DNA from: Talpa occidentalis
Taxonomy: Eukaryota > Chordata > Mammalia > Eulipotyphla > Talpidae
Assembly (NCBI RefSeq): GCF_014898055.3
Contig: NW_023604861.1
Coordinates: 83,548,399 to 83,612,398, forward strand
Length of the DNA: 64,000 nucleotides
Direction: 5' to 3'
The notes below the pieces were generated by a model, which saw only the letters and a list, made by a program, of their open reading frames with translations, did not search any database and was not told where the DNA came from. A program made the position numbers and the translations under genes. Of the stretch, positions 16,101 through 26,204 are shown one piece after another; position 1 is the first letter of the stretch; every line of letters starts with the position of its first letter.

Positions 16101-17513
16101 GGACGAGGAACGCAGCTGACAGCTGTGTCCAAATCGGCAATGCCTGGAAAAGAGTAGCCTGCGGTGGCCAGGGGACCCCAGCAGTGCCCGAGCTGGCTGT
16201 GGCTGGCAGGGACAGTGCGGCAGCGATGGCGTTCCCTCAGGCCCGGGGAGCCAAGAGCCCTTTATAGCCTGAAACCTGCCCTGGCACCGCCCACTGGGCG
16301 GTTGCAACCAGGCCTGCAACTAGGGGAGTCGCTGGGAGCTGGGAGGGCATCCGCCCCAGGACCCCAGGGCCAGGCCCCCACACACAAGCATCTGGGATCC
16401 AACCTCCTCCCATCCCAGGCAACTCTATGTCCTGGTATGTGTGTGTGTCTGTGTGTGTGCGCGTGCGTGCGCTCGTGCTTAAACGTCCATTCAAAGACCT
16501 CAGATCCCTTTCCCTCATCCTCTTTCTCTGGCAGTAACAGTTTTTGAAAGCATGGGGAGAGCAGTGTGTTTCTGCTCAGTTTATCAAATTACAGTCAGTG
16601 ACAAAGGACTGAAGTGCATTTTCTTGAAGGCTTGACAATTGGGATCCAGGAAGAAAAAAGAAAGGCATGACAGCGAGCCCAGAGCTTTTGTGGAAGGTAA
16701 AACACCGATATGAAAGGCGGGGATGTGGTTGGGTGGCTCGAAGTGAATGTGCCTTCACGTTATTTGGTGTTAAAAACTGCTTCCCCCACTCTCCACCTAA
16801 ATTGCAAAAATCCCACGGATCCCAGAAATTGCAAGATTGGTTTTTGAAAGGAACACTCTTCATTTTCACGTGGACTAGGTCAGAGAAGCTGAGTACAGCG
16901 TTTCCCTGCAGGGCTCCCTCCAGGCCACCCCCCACCCCATGCCAGGGAAACCTGCCCAGAGAGGTCGCTCACTGAGGTCCAGTGCTTCTGGAATCCCCTC
17001 CCCCTCCTCAGCCTGTGCAGCCAGGTTCCCCTCCGTGGAATGGTTGGGACCAAGACCAGCGGGTTTTTCCCTGTTGGTCAAAGTTCTTCCCTGAACCTCA
17101 CCTCCGAGGATCTTGAGATGGAGAAGGTAGATTCAGGGCAGCTTGGAGGGCACTGGACTACTCATCCCAAAGATTTCCACCCCTTGGGGGCAGAGAGGAG
17201 GGTGGCAAACCATCACCAGCCTCTGATGAAGAAGCACCAGTGTGGGAGGGAAAAGAGCCTCTCATGCGGAGCTCCCGAGGAGCCTGGGCGGGAGCTACCC
17301 CGGAGGCAGGCAGACCAATTGACCAGAAGCCTTGTCCAGGGAGCTTGGAGAGCAGAGCTAACCCAAGGACCTTGCTGGCAGCGCTCCCCGCTCTAAGGTC
17401 GATCCAGTCCTCTTGCAGGAGGTGGTGGTGCCTGCTGACCACCTCTCAGCAGGAGATGGCGAGGCAGGACAGGGAGACTGTGTGGGTGCCTACCTGAAAA
17501 TCCCCCATCTCCT

Positions 17514-17560
17514 CCACATCCACATCCACATCCACATCCACATCCACATCCACATCCACA
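17514..17560 (+). repeat. (CCACAT)n hexamer repeat
   Basis: There are nearly eight perfect tandem copies of CCACAT with no interruptions and a final CCACAC variant. It is a simple minisatellite-like tract, not a CRISPR array: there are no spacers between units. Confidence 0.95.
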
Positions 17561-18173
17561 CCAAGTTAACATCCAAGATGCTGCAGCTTTAATTACTTCC
17601 TCTCTTTGGCCAAAGATCAGAGGGACAATTCCCAGGAGATACCTGGAATGTGATGGTCAAGGTGATTCTAGCACCGGCCTGTGAGCCCTCCAGGATTTCA
17701 CTGGTCCCAACGGCCTGACCACGCTGGAGCTCCCCAGTGGTCCTAAGAGGGTGTTAGTCCCCCTAACGCATTCTGTCTACCAGCATTCCCACCCAAACTC
17801 TACCCTTCTTCATCCAACAAGCTTCAGGACAAGTTCCCTGGCCTCCCAGATGTCCCCCTGCAAATAGATTTCCACCCCAAAACCCCCTCTCTATGGGAAG
17901 TCTGGGAACTCTTAGTCTCTTAGATTTCCCTCCTCTGGCTTCATTCCTCCCTCACTGTCCTGCTATCCCGAACTCAGTTACTCTTCATACTTGCAAACAT
18001 GCAGTGGCTTAGGAACTGAGAACGGGGCGGAGGCCCCAGATCTGCGGGCCCTCTGGTTAGCTCGCACACCGGATGCGCTTTCCCTGCCTGACCCTCACGT
18101 GCGTCTCCAGTTGGTGATTAGAAGGGAATGAGGGCTAAGGCAGGGAGTCCTCTTAGACTTCCCATAGCTCAGG

Positions 18174-18194
18174 TAATAATAATAATAATAATAC
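18174..18194 (+). repeat. (TAA)7 microsatellite
   Basis: A perfect 21-bp TAA tract lies directly upstream of a MIR element, where it may have arisen from an A-rich region. Confidence 0.9.
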
Positions 18195-18204
18195 TAGTGG
18201 TAAC

Positions 18205-18490
18205 TCTGGTGATAGCAGCGCAATAATCATCTCATGCTTAGTCAGTACGTCCCACGTGCCTGGCACTTTTTAAAGCGCCTCACCTGTATTATTTCATTTA
18301 ATCCTCACAGCAACCCCAGGAGTGAACTCCATTATCTCCACTTTAGAGGAAGAATCTAAGGTGGCAAGGGTTTCAGCCACTCGCCCAAGTGAATCCTGCT
18401 GCACTTGGGGCTTAAATTTAATGTTTCTTCTTCATTGAGGTGCTTAGTGTCCTCTAGAGTTCAAACCCAGAGAATCCGGATTAGCGTCTG
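18205..18490 (+). repeat. MIR SINE
   Basis: This is a clear plus-strand MIR. GTGCCTGGCACTTTTTAAAG is followed by a CACCTGTATTATTTCATTTA block, then AATCCTCACAGCAACCCCAG and a short oligo around TTATCTCCACTTTAGAGGAA. It then diverges, with a possible tail near 18458-18490 (TTCAAACCCAGAGAATCCGG). Divergence is high, as normal for MIR. Confidence 0.8.
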
Positions 18491-18499
18491 AGCTGTTAG

Positions 18500-21420
18500 C
18501 CCGCACACTGAGGGCTCAGCCAAGCTAGTAGCAGCAGCGGTGGAGGGAAGTGGACAGAATTTCTAAGTCTTTAGAGTCCACATCAAAGTGAATTTGAACA
18601 ATTATTCGGCAGCTATTTAGGTGCGGAGGGTGTGAGGAGCAGGGAGGATTTCAGACTGGGAAACTGGGTACCTGATGGTGACTTGTACTGTGTTAAGGAA
18701 CTCGGGCAAGGGAGAGCTTGGGAAACTAAGTGACGAGGGTGGTTTTGCAGGGTGTCCCAGGGGACCGCGGCGTAGCCACGCGGGCCTCTCCCATGGGCTG
18801 TTGGAGCCAGAAGTCTGGGCCACAGAAGACAGATCTGGGCTGGAGGGAGTTCTGAGCATCACCTGCATTCAGGAGCTCACGGAGAACGTAGGAGAAGTGA
18901 GGCCGCCACACAGAGAAGTGGGCTGAGGCTAGAGCCCTAAGAAAGACCGGCACCGACAGCTAAGGTCCAAGTATAGGAAAAGGGGCCCGGGAAAGAGGGA
19001 CCTCTTTTCTTTGCCCAAAACATACACCCTACTCAGCCTCACTTGAGACTGATTTTTGTTTGTTTGCCCTCAGCACTGAGAATCGCAGGGTTATCAAGGA
19101 ACTTGGGTTAGCCGTTTCACCCCAGTCCACACGTGTGCACACGCACGGACACCTTCATGGCCGACACACCCCGTAGGTGGGATTCTTTATCCAGCTGCCT
19201 CTTTAGCCGTTCATTTTGGCATCTTCTAATTGTATATGAAACCCTCTATTTCACTGAGGCTTTTTCTGTCGCACAGTGACAGAAACATGTGGACAAGCAT
19301 CCCCCAAGTGGGTGGGGTCTGTCTGTCCCCAGACGAAGATGGGATCCAGGCAGCAGGCTGGCCCCCTGCAGACTGCTGGCTCCTGGGGAGCACGTCCCAG
19401 CTCTGGGGGCTTCAGCTCTGTGCTCAGGGCTGAGACAGGAGGGAGACCTCTGCAGAGTGGGGACCGTGAGGATCCAGTGAGGGGAAGAAGGACCAAAACA
19501 TAGCAGACAGAGTGGACCTGCATAAACCCCACGGTGGAGCAGGCGGCAGGCAGTGAACAGGGAGAGATGGAATCCCTTCCTGGGTGCTCTCCGACCACAG
19601 CTGCATGGAGGCACAGGAAATTGGCCTTAAGAGGTCTGGGCCTGGGGGACACTGGGACAAAAAGATGGGAGAGAGATGAGGGAAGGGGCGGAGGATGGAG
19701 GTGCTTTGCAAAGTAACTAGTTATGGAAACACCAGCCTGACAGCCTGGGGTAGGCATGCCCTCTAAGGGCAGACAGGGCATTTGTGCTCAGAGGCAACAG
19801 TGGGGAAGATTCTGGCAAAACCATCCCCTGGAGAGCAGGGAGAAGGAAAAAGCTCCCAGAGTGTCCGCTGCTGGGGGAATGCATGCATCCCTACTTGTTC
19901 TGGCTCAAGGGTCTGGCATCATGGCCTGGGAGCCACTTGGCTGGTAGGAGAAGGGCCATCTGCCACGCTCAGCACCTTAGTACCTGATGAGCAGTGACTG
20001 GCGGAAAGGAAGCCTCACAAGAGCCTGGGTGTAATAAGGAAGGTCAACCGGGGTAAGGATGGTGTGGACATGGGGCAGAGTTCTCAGAGGGGGCTACACT
20101 AACATAAAAAGTCACTGCATGACCCTCTGCCTCGAGCTCAGCTCAGCCCGTGACTGGCCCTAACTAGGACCCAGCTCAGATGCAGCCATGACCACTTTGG
20201 GGGAGGGAAAAAGAACTACTGTGGGGCAGGGGCGGCCCCACACTCAGTTCCCACCTCTCTGCTCCCCTGGGTCTCGGTGTTGTGGGAATTTCTTTCCGCT
20301 GCCTGTTCCTGTGACGGCCTGGTCCTTTCCAGACCCCAGGGTAGCGCACACTTGGGCACTGAAAACTACCGAGAGCAGGCCACCCTATCCAGAGTTGGAG
20401 AGTCATCTGGAAAGGAGACGTGTGTGTCCAAGGCAACGCTTGTGTCCACCCGAGAGCCGCCCAGCCAACGCAGGCCGCTGTGGCTCTCCAGCTGGTCGTC
20501 TTGCCTGAGTCACTTCACCTCTCCGAGGCTCCATTTTCCTTTAAAAATGGGGACAATAAACCGGCCTTATTGGGCATGTCAGCTGTGAGGATTTTCAAAA
20601 AGGTATTGAATGTAAAGCACCTGACTCAGCTGTGGGCTCACAGCAGGGAGTGATCCCAGTAGCTAGAGCCCTGGGGTCCTCACTGGCATGGGCTCCTTTT
20701 GGAGCCCTGGGAGTGACCCCAGTGGTGCATATTTTTGCAGCATTTTCTTAGAGTCCCCCATATCATATGAGCTTCAGAATCTACAAATCCTGGGGCCTGA
20801 AATACAGGTTCCCCCCTTCCTGCTCTGCCCACTCCTAGATGAGATGCCTGTCAGGCTGGCAGCGCTGACCTGAGCCCTGGGCAGAGACTCAGTCCCGGTG
20901 CGGTCCTGGCCAAACCTCCTTCCTAGCAGGGGCTTCCTCCAGGACCCTCTCAGCCCTGACTGGGCGGGCGCCTGCTGCTCCACCCTCCCTCCCAGCAGCC
21001 ACCCACCAGGACCAGCTAGACACGTTCCCTGGTTGCCTCTGGGCGCTGTGTCCAGTCCTGGCCGGGGCTGTGCTCCAAAAATGATGAACTCCTAGAGAAA
21101 CCAGTTCTAGGGTTGTGCTAGGCAACACAGGAGCTCAGGAATGGGCCTTGAGGAAAACAAAAGCCACTTGGCTGGCTTCTCCATTAGCACCCGTTTCCCT
21201 AAGGAGCCTTGGAGGGAGTGGGGACACAGGGCTCCCTCCTCAGTGTCTGGGAGATGGATGGGACTGATTTTTTCCACAATTCCTCCCCATAAATCTGATT
21301 TGGCCCCTCATCTGTCTAGGCCAGTCTCCACGGAGGTGTGTGGTAGTGATGAATGGGCTGCCTGGCTAATGTGACTGGGGTGGCAGGGACTTGGGGAGGA
21401 GCTCCGCTCTGATGGATGGG
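18500..21420. other. unique intergenic DNA, no gene seen
   Basis: No exon, promoter or RNA gene is recognisable. Apart from the MIR fragment at 20485-20650 the sequence appears unique. The longest open frame (19251-19781 on the minus strand) shows no family features and uses a non-periodic composition, so it is probably chance. Confidence 0.5.
20485..20650 (-). repeat. MIR SINE (antisense)
   Basis: The plus strand reads as reverse-complement MIR: TGAGTCACTTCACCTCTCCG, then GGCTCCATTTTCCTTTAAAA, ATGGGGACAATAAA, and GCTGTGAGGATTTTC followed by TGAATGTAAAGCACCTGACT. The order of blocks matches MIR well. Confidence 0.8.
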
Positions 21421-21434
21421 CCCCGCAAGGGCAT

Positions 21435-21460
21435 ATTGCATTAGACACCCATAATGCAAT
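21435..21460. promoter_or_regulatory. perfect inverted repeat ATTGCATTA / TAATGCAAT
   Basis: Two perfect 9-bp arms are separated by 8 bp (GACACCCA). Each arm contains an ATTGCAT/ATGCAAT core, the type of half-site recognised by C/EBP-ATF and POU factors. The site sits in unique sequence about 11.3 kb upstream of the CYP26B1 start. Regulatory function is inferred. Confidence 0.35.
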
Positions 21461-21654
21461 CAGCAGGGCCATTACGATACCAATTTGTTGCTCTTCTTCA
21501 CCAGGGTGGGGCAGTGGAGCTGGAAGATTAAGGAGGATGTCAGGACTTTGGAGACACCTGGGGGGATTTTAGGAGGGGGCAAGATTTCCCTGCTGGGGCT
21601 ATTACTGTAGAAATAACATGGAACCAAAGTGTAAGCTGGAAAGGGGAGCGAGAG

Positions 21655-21750
21655 ATCCCGAGAGAAGGTGTGACCTGTCCAAAGTCATTTCTGGAACCAG
21701 AGGGAGAGTTGGACTTAGCCCTGAGTCTCCTGCCTTCTGTGCCAGGGTAG
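21655..21750 (+). repeat. MIR fragment
   Basis: GTGACCTGTCCAAAGTCATT, followed by GGAACCAGAGGGAGAGTTGG and CCCTGAGTCTCCTGCCTTCT, matches the 3' half of plus-strand MIR (CCCAAGGTCAC through the 'gattcgaaccc-ggtctcctgac' region) with typical divergence. Confidence 0.6.
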
Positions 21751-22027
21751 CCAGGGGTGGCAGAACTGATGGGATGAAAAGGAGAGGAGGCATCTGGACT
21801 CTGTGTTGCTGGAAGGCTTTACCCCACCTCAGGACATCTACTGAAATGAAAGAAGCCAATGACCGCTTCTCCGCAAAAGGAGGAGGCCTGTTGCAGGCTC
21901 CTCCACTGGCCCTGGATGGGACCCACACCAGACACCCACCCGCCCTACCTGCATTAGTCTGCTCTTGTTCTCCTAAGCACTACATCGTCCAGTTCTAGGT
22001 CACCTGAAAGCAACTTTGACAACAAAA

Positions 22028-22160
22028 GATTAAAGGGAAAGTGAAAAGGAAGGATGTTCAAAGCCGTGGTCACTAGCATGCGTGAAGGCTTAGGGCGCTC
22101 TTCACCTCTCAGGCTGGCAACATTAGAAAGTGGAACAATGCAAGGGCGGTTGACCGTGAA
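22028..22160 (+). repeat. inverted duplication, left arm
   Basis: This block begins GATTAAAGGGAA and ends near GTTGACCGTGA. It recurs in reverse complement at 22883-23014 with no gaps and 16 mismatches over 132 aligned bases by hand (about 88% identity). It includes a perfectly conserved stretch of more than 30 bases beginning CACCTCTCAGGCTGGCAACA. Similarity stops abruptly at both ends. I do not recognise the unit as a known repeat family. Confidence 0.85.
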
Positions 22161-22882
22161 GGACCTGCTGAAAAGCTGTCAGCAGCTCCTGGGTGCTGGG
22201 GCTCCCCCTCAGCTGGGGGTTCCTGGTTGCTGCTCTGACTCCAGGCCCCATGCCCACGAGTCTCAGCTCTGGGGGTCCCTCCTCCCCTCTGTGGTGAAAT
22301 TATTGTCCACACTTTTATGCATTTGTGCCCTTTATTTGGACGTCAGGGGCAGGAAACTGATTCTTGTACCCTCAGTTCCTGGACATTTCGGGCAGTGCAG
22401 GCCTGACTCTTTGTTCCTTTCCCCACCTTCACCCCAGCCTTGCTCTTGATCCCCCACTGCAGACTCACACTCCCTTCTGTTGGTATATGGATGCAGATAT
22501 ATAGTCGATTTTTTGAAAATAAAAGTATTTTCTAAGTGTAGATTTAAGTCGCATAAATGATCTTGCAATATAGATTTCATGTTTCAGGTTTGTCTTTAAA
22601 AATTAAGATTTTAAGATCTATTCATGATGCTTTAGGTACTTCTGGTTCACTTTTGATGGTGGCAAAATATTCCAAAATATGTATCTTTCCCATTTTACCC
22701 TAAGACACCTCGATTCCTTCCTTCTCCCCGTTACTGCAAACATCTGTGCAGTGGATGTCATCTTCCCTGGGCGTTTAACCAGGGCCCTGTAGGACGTGTA
22801 CACGCTAAGTTCTGCTGAGTGACTCTGGAGAGGCTGCCCTAATCCACACTTTTGAGCACAGCACAAAGGTCCCTGGTTCCCC
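22161..22882. other. spacer between inverted arms
   Basis: About 720 bp separate the two arms. The left part is GC-rich and unique-looking, the right part AT-rich. No transposase-like frame is visible (longest 131 aa, unrecognised). If the arms were terminal inverted repeats of a DNA transposon, this would be the degraded or non-autonomous interior. Confidence 0.5.
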
Positions 22883-23014
22883 TCATGGTCAACTGCACTT
22901 GCATTATTCCACTTTCTAATGTTGCCAGCCTGAGAGGTGACAAGTGCCAGAAGCCTTCACACACACTAGTTACCACCGCTTTGAACATCCCTCCTTTTCA
23001 CATTCCCTTTAATC
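22883..23014 (-). repeat. inverted duplication, right arm
   Basis: This is the reverse complement of the 22028-22160 block, ending in CCCTTTAATC at 23014. A SINE begins about 50 bp further right at 23066, outside the arm. Confidence 0.85.
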
Positions 23015-23065
23015 ATCCTTCTGCTTAAACATCTTCCTTTTACTAAGTGGGAAACTCTAACTCAT

Positions 23066-23316
23066 GGGCCTCCCCAGTGGCACAGCGGTTGAGCGCTGGG
23101 CTGCGGAGCTGCCCGCAGCCTCTGCAGCGCCGGTTCGATACCCGGCTGCTCCCTGGCCACCGGAGGAGGGTCCCACATGGCGCGCAGACCTCTCCTGCTG
23201 CCTGCTGCTCCCCTCAGCAGTGTACTTCGTCAGTCTGTCTGTTCTGCTCCCTGCTCTGGCCCTGGTGAATTCTCTCACCTTCCCACGCTTCTGACTGTAC
23301 CCAGTGCTTGTATGTA

Positions 23317-23347
<31 letters not shown>

Positions 23348-23360
23348 ATCTTTAAAAAAA
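23066..23360 (+). repeat. tRNA-derived SINE copy 1
   Basis: This copy best shows the family structure: a head GGGCCTCCCCAGTGGCACAG with an A-box, a B-box GGTTCGATACC at 23132-23142, a tRNA-unrelated body (CAGACCTCTCCTGCTGCCTG, then TGTACTTCGTCAGTCTGTCT) and a tail of TAAA units ending AATCTTTAAAAAAA. It is pol III-type and non-coding, and frames inside it are not genes. Confidence 0.92.
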
Positions 23361-23978
23361 CCAAATCTCATTGATGAAATTTTCTAGTTTGTTACCCCCT
23401 TGGTACTAGTACATGTTGTATACATCATCCCAGCGCCTGGCTTATCCTCTCTCTCTTCCTCACTCACACACTCTCCCCTTATCTTGGTGCAAGGCAGAGA
23501 TGGTTCCTGCCTCCTTAGAACCATGGAGGAGGAGAGAAAAGGAGGAGAGAGAGAGTGGGGTGGATTGTACTGATAGGAGCTTGGAAATCAGACAATTCGT
23601 TATAAGCTTCTTTCTCTTGATGAATAAAAAAGAAACAGAAATGGCATTCTTCATAGTCCCAGTGCCTATGCTTTCAATCAGCATTTTTCTGAACAAATCC
23701 TCGCCTAGCTGCTCCAGGCCCTCACTCACTTCTCTCAAGCAACTTTATTCCAGCCATTTCTAAACACTTTTTCCTTTCTGCCTATAATCAAGCCAGTATG
23801 TCTCTCATCCTGAATAGACTCTCCCTTTCTGCAAATAGACTCCGGGCTGACCCCTCATAAGGATAGGATGCAAGAGAAAGAGCATGATGGCTAGAATTGA
23901 AAGGCCTTGAGGAAATCAAACTTTTCTGGGCCTCCGGAACTGGTCTGTACATTGGAGGTAGATTAGTTGTGAGAATTA

Positions 23979-24254
23979 TTTTTTTTTCTTTAAAGATTTA
24001 TTTATTCATACATACAAGAACCGAGATACAGGTCAGATGCGCGGGAGGGTGAGAGGACTCACCAGAGCCAGAGTGGGGAACAGAACAGGCAGACTGACCA
24101 AATACACTGCTTAGGAGAGCAGCGGGCGGGACAGGAGAGGTCTGCTGCGCCATGTGGGACCCTCACCGGCCGGCTGAAATCGAACCAGCCCTTCAGAGGC
24201 CGCAGACATCTTCACAGCACTGCGTTCAACCACCTGCGCCACCAGGGAGGTCCA
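23979..24254 (-). repeat. tRNA-derived SINE copy 2, inside a MIR
   Basis: This is a reverse-orientation SINE with a T-rich start and an end at CACCAGGGAGGTCC. It is flanked by the target-site duplication TGAGAATTAT (23970-23979 and 24255-24264). The flanks, CTGGGCCTCC and TCTGTACATTGGAGG on the left and GAGAATTATGTTAAGCAC on the right, rejoin into an antisense MIR-like sequence, so the SINE landed in an older repeat. Confidence 0.9.
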
Positions 24255-24264
24255 TGAGAATTAT

Positions 24265-24688
24265 GTTAAGCACATGATATCCCTTGGTCCCCAAACTCTT
24301 CCCTTCTTCATGTTTCTAAAAGATATTTTCTACACACGTCCGAAATTAAATTTGTCTTTTCTCAAACCAACCCTCCTCTGAGACCTTTTTTTTTCTAGAA
24401 ACCCCACCATTTTCCCAGTAAAGCCAGGGAACCTCCACCTTCCTGTTTGTTTGGTTAACCAGAAGTCGATTGATTCACCTTGCATGTTGATTCTTGAATC
24501 TGCGCCTCATCGGCATCCTCATTTCCACTGTCCTTCCAGCAGAGGAATCTTCAAGTTGGCTAAGAGTTTGTTTAGAAACAAAGTGTACAAATTAAGTCTG
24601 CTGGTAACCTAGTTTTTCAGGTTACTTCTCACCCTAATTGCTTCTGCCAACACACTCATCTGATGACTTACAGGAATCACAAACCTCC
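24265..24688. other. unique AT-rich intergenic DNA
   Basis: The left edge may still be MIR. The rest shows no feature I can name. Confidence 0.4.
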
Positions 24689-25000
24689 ATGAACAGCACT
24701 CGAGTTCCTGCCCCAGATGAAGTTAATTTTAAAAGTTATGTCAAGGAACAGATAACCCTTAATATACCGAATGAAAGAGAGGAAAGATATGATTTCTCAA
24801 AAAAAATTCTTCCTGTGTACTTCAGAATAAAGTCTTTTGAAGGCAGCATAAAAACAGTAGAACAAACGAATCTCACTTATGAATATTCATATAATAATCC
24901 TAAATCAGATCTACTAAATAAAACCCAGAAGTTCACCAAAACAATAAGACATCATCTTGAAATGGGGTTGAACCCATACATGAACCAGAAGATGTTTTGA
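24689..25000 (+). other. unrecognised 103-codon open frame
   Basis: An ATG at 24689 opens a frame of 103 codons (the frame extends 17 codons further upstream without an ATG). The product is charged and hydrophilic, with segments such as FKSYVKEQITLNIPNEREE and NPKSDLLNKTQKFTKTIRHH. It has no signal peptide, membrane segment or motif I recognise. The composition is less biased than in the surrounding AT-rich DNA, where stops are frequent, so chance is not certain. It could be a processed-pseudogene fragment, an exon of an unknown gene or part of an old mobile element. No splice context or promoter is evident. Confidence 0.25.
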
Positions 25001-25301
25001 CATTACTGTGTTAATAAGTAAAGGAGAAAGATAAAGGCATTTGATTAAAATTCAAACCTATAATTGTAAAAGCTTATCTTAAGCTAGGAGTAGAGGAAAA
25101 CTCTCTTTACTTGATAAGCTTCTAGCAGACTTTATAATTAACTACTAAACATTACAAGCACTTTAATTAAAGCAAGGAAAAGCACCACATCATAGCATGA
25201 CCACTGTTATTCAACATTGTATGATCTTAGCCAATAAGAAAGAAAATTAGAACTGCAAAGGAAAATCAAAAGTATAAGATTATAAATACGAGAAATAGTA
25301 C
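25001..25301 (+). repeat. ancient L1 remnant
   Basis: The segment near 25195-25290, with CATGACCACTGTTATTCAAC and CTTAGCCAATAAGAAAGAAA, resembles the reverse-transcriptase region of old mammalian L1 (the 'ttcaacat-gtactggaagtcctagcc-gcaataag' stretch) at high divergence. The remnant seems to resume right of the inserted young L1 at 26205. Confidence 0.5.
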
Positions 25302-25315
25302 TTGGACGGTTTTCT

Positions 25316-26190
25316 TTTTTTCTTTTTTTTTTTTTATAAATTTTATTGTTATATTCCCCATACAATTGCAGCCCCCCCATTCTGACCCCAATCCCTCCCC
25401 TCCCGCCCCCGCCCCACTAAAATTGTCTCTGGTTCATAGTTTTTTGTTGATTTTGATTTTCACTTTCTTATAGTTATTCATTTTCCTGGTCCCTTATTTA
25501 AGTTTTCTAGATTCCTGCTATGAGTGAGACCATCCGGTATTTTTCTTTTTCTTTTTGGCTTATTTCGCTGAGCATGATCCCTTCCAGCGCCATCCATGTT
25601 GCTGCAAATTGCATGTGTTTATCTTTTTTGAATGCTGAGTAATATTCCATGGTATATATGTACCACATCTTCTTGATCCAGTCATCTATTTTTGGGCATT
25701 TGGGTTGTTTCCAAAGCTTAGCTATTGTAAACAGTGCTGCTATAAACATAGGGGTGCAGGTGTTCTTTGGAATTGATGTTTCTGTGTCCTTTGGGTAAAT
25801 ATCTAGGAGTGGAATTGCTGGATCATATGGAAGCTCTATGTTTAGTAGGTCCAGAAATCTCCACACAGCTCTCCACAGTGGTTGGACCAGTTTGCACTCC
25901 CACCAACAGTGCAGAAGAGTTCCTTTTTCTCCACACCCTCGCCAGCATTTGTTGTTGCTAGTTTTTTTAATATGTGCCATTCTCACTGGTGTAAGATGGT
26001 ATCTCATGGTAGTTTTGATTTGCATTTCCCTGATGGCAAGTGATGTTGAACATTTTTTCATATGCCTGTTGGCCATTTGCATTTCCTCTTCAGAGAAGTT
26101 TCTTTTTAGCTCTTGTGCCCATTTTTTGACTGGATTATTTTCTTTGTTGTTGCTGAGTCTCATCAGTTCTTTGCAGATTTTTGTGATCAG
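25316..26190 (-). mobile_element. 5'-truncated young L1, minus strand
   Basis: The T-run at about 25320 is the inverted A-tail, preceded on the minus strand by an AATAAA-containing 3' end and a G-rich 3' UTR. An open frame at 25507-26214 covers the ORF2 C-terminal region (CCHC-like C-terminus with [20 protein letters not shown] and later [13 protein letters not shown]) and is free of stops. The insertion is flanked by the perfect duplication TTGGACGGTTTTCT (25302-25315 and 26191-26204). The length is about 875 bp, so only the tail of ORF2 was copied. It resembles the full-length element at 50404 closely and is probably the same subfamily. Confidence 0.93.
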
Positions 26191-26204
26191 TTGGACGGTT
26201 TTCT

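Larger units (their letters stand above)
12401..18170. other. intergenic region upstream of CYP26B1, no gene seen
   Basis: This is mostly unique, moderately GC-rich DNA with no recognisable coding exon. It contains a (CA)15 microsatellite at 13119-13148, a T-run at about 14667-14679, a GT-rich tract at about 16437-16472, a 19-bp near-palindrome at 15585-15603, and a (CCACAT)n hexamer tract at 17514-17560. The part at about 17790-17990, pyrimidine-rich with TTCCCTGGCCTCCCAGAT, looks faintly L2-like. The longest open frames are composition-driven and show no protein family features. Confidence 0.6.

Noticed and set aside
17073..17087. DR1-like TGGTCA-A-AGTTCT
   Set aside because: The second half-site ends in T, and single mismatched DR1 motifs are common by chance.
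17514..17560. CRISPR-like short repeat array
   Set aside because: Simple tandem hexamer with no spacers, in mammalian DNA.
19251..19781. 176-codon minus-strand frame in intergenic DNA
   Set aside because: It begins at a non-ATG codon for part of its length, with no motif, and other frames are equally open in the same stretch.
23057..23371. Open frames within SINE copies (several places, about 70-118 codons)
   Set aside because: They recur with each SINE copy and on both strands. The unit is a pol III-type non-coding element.
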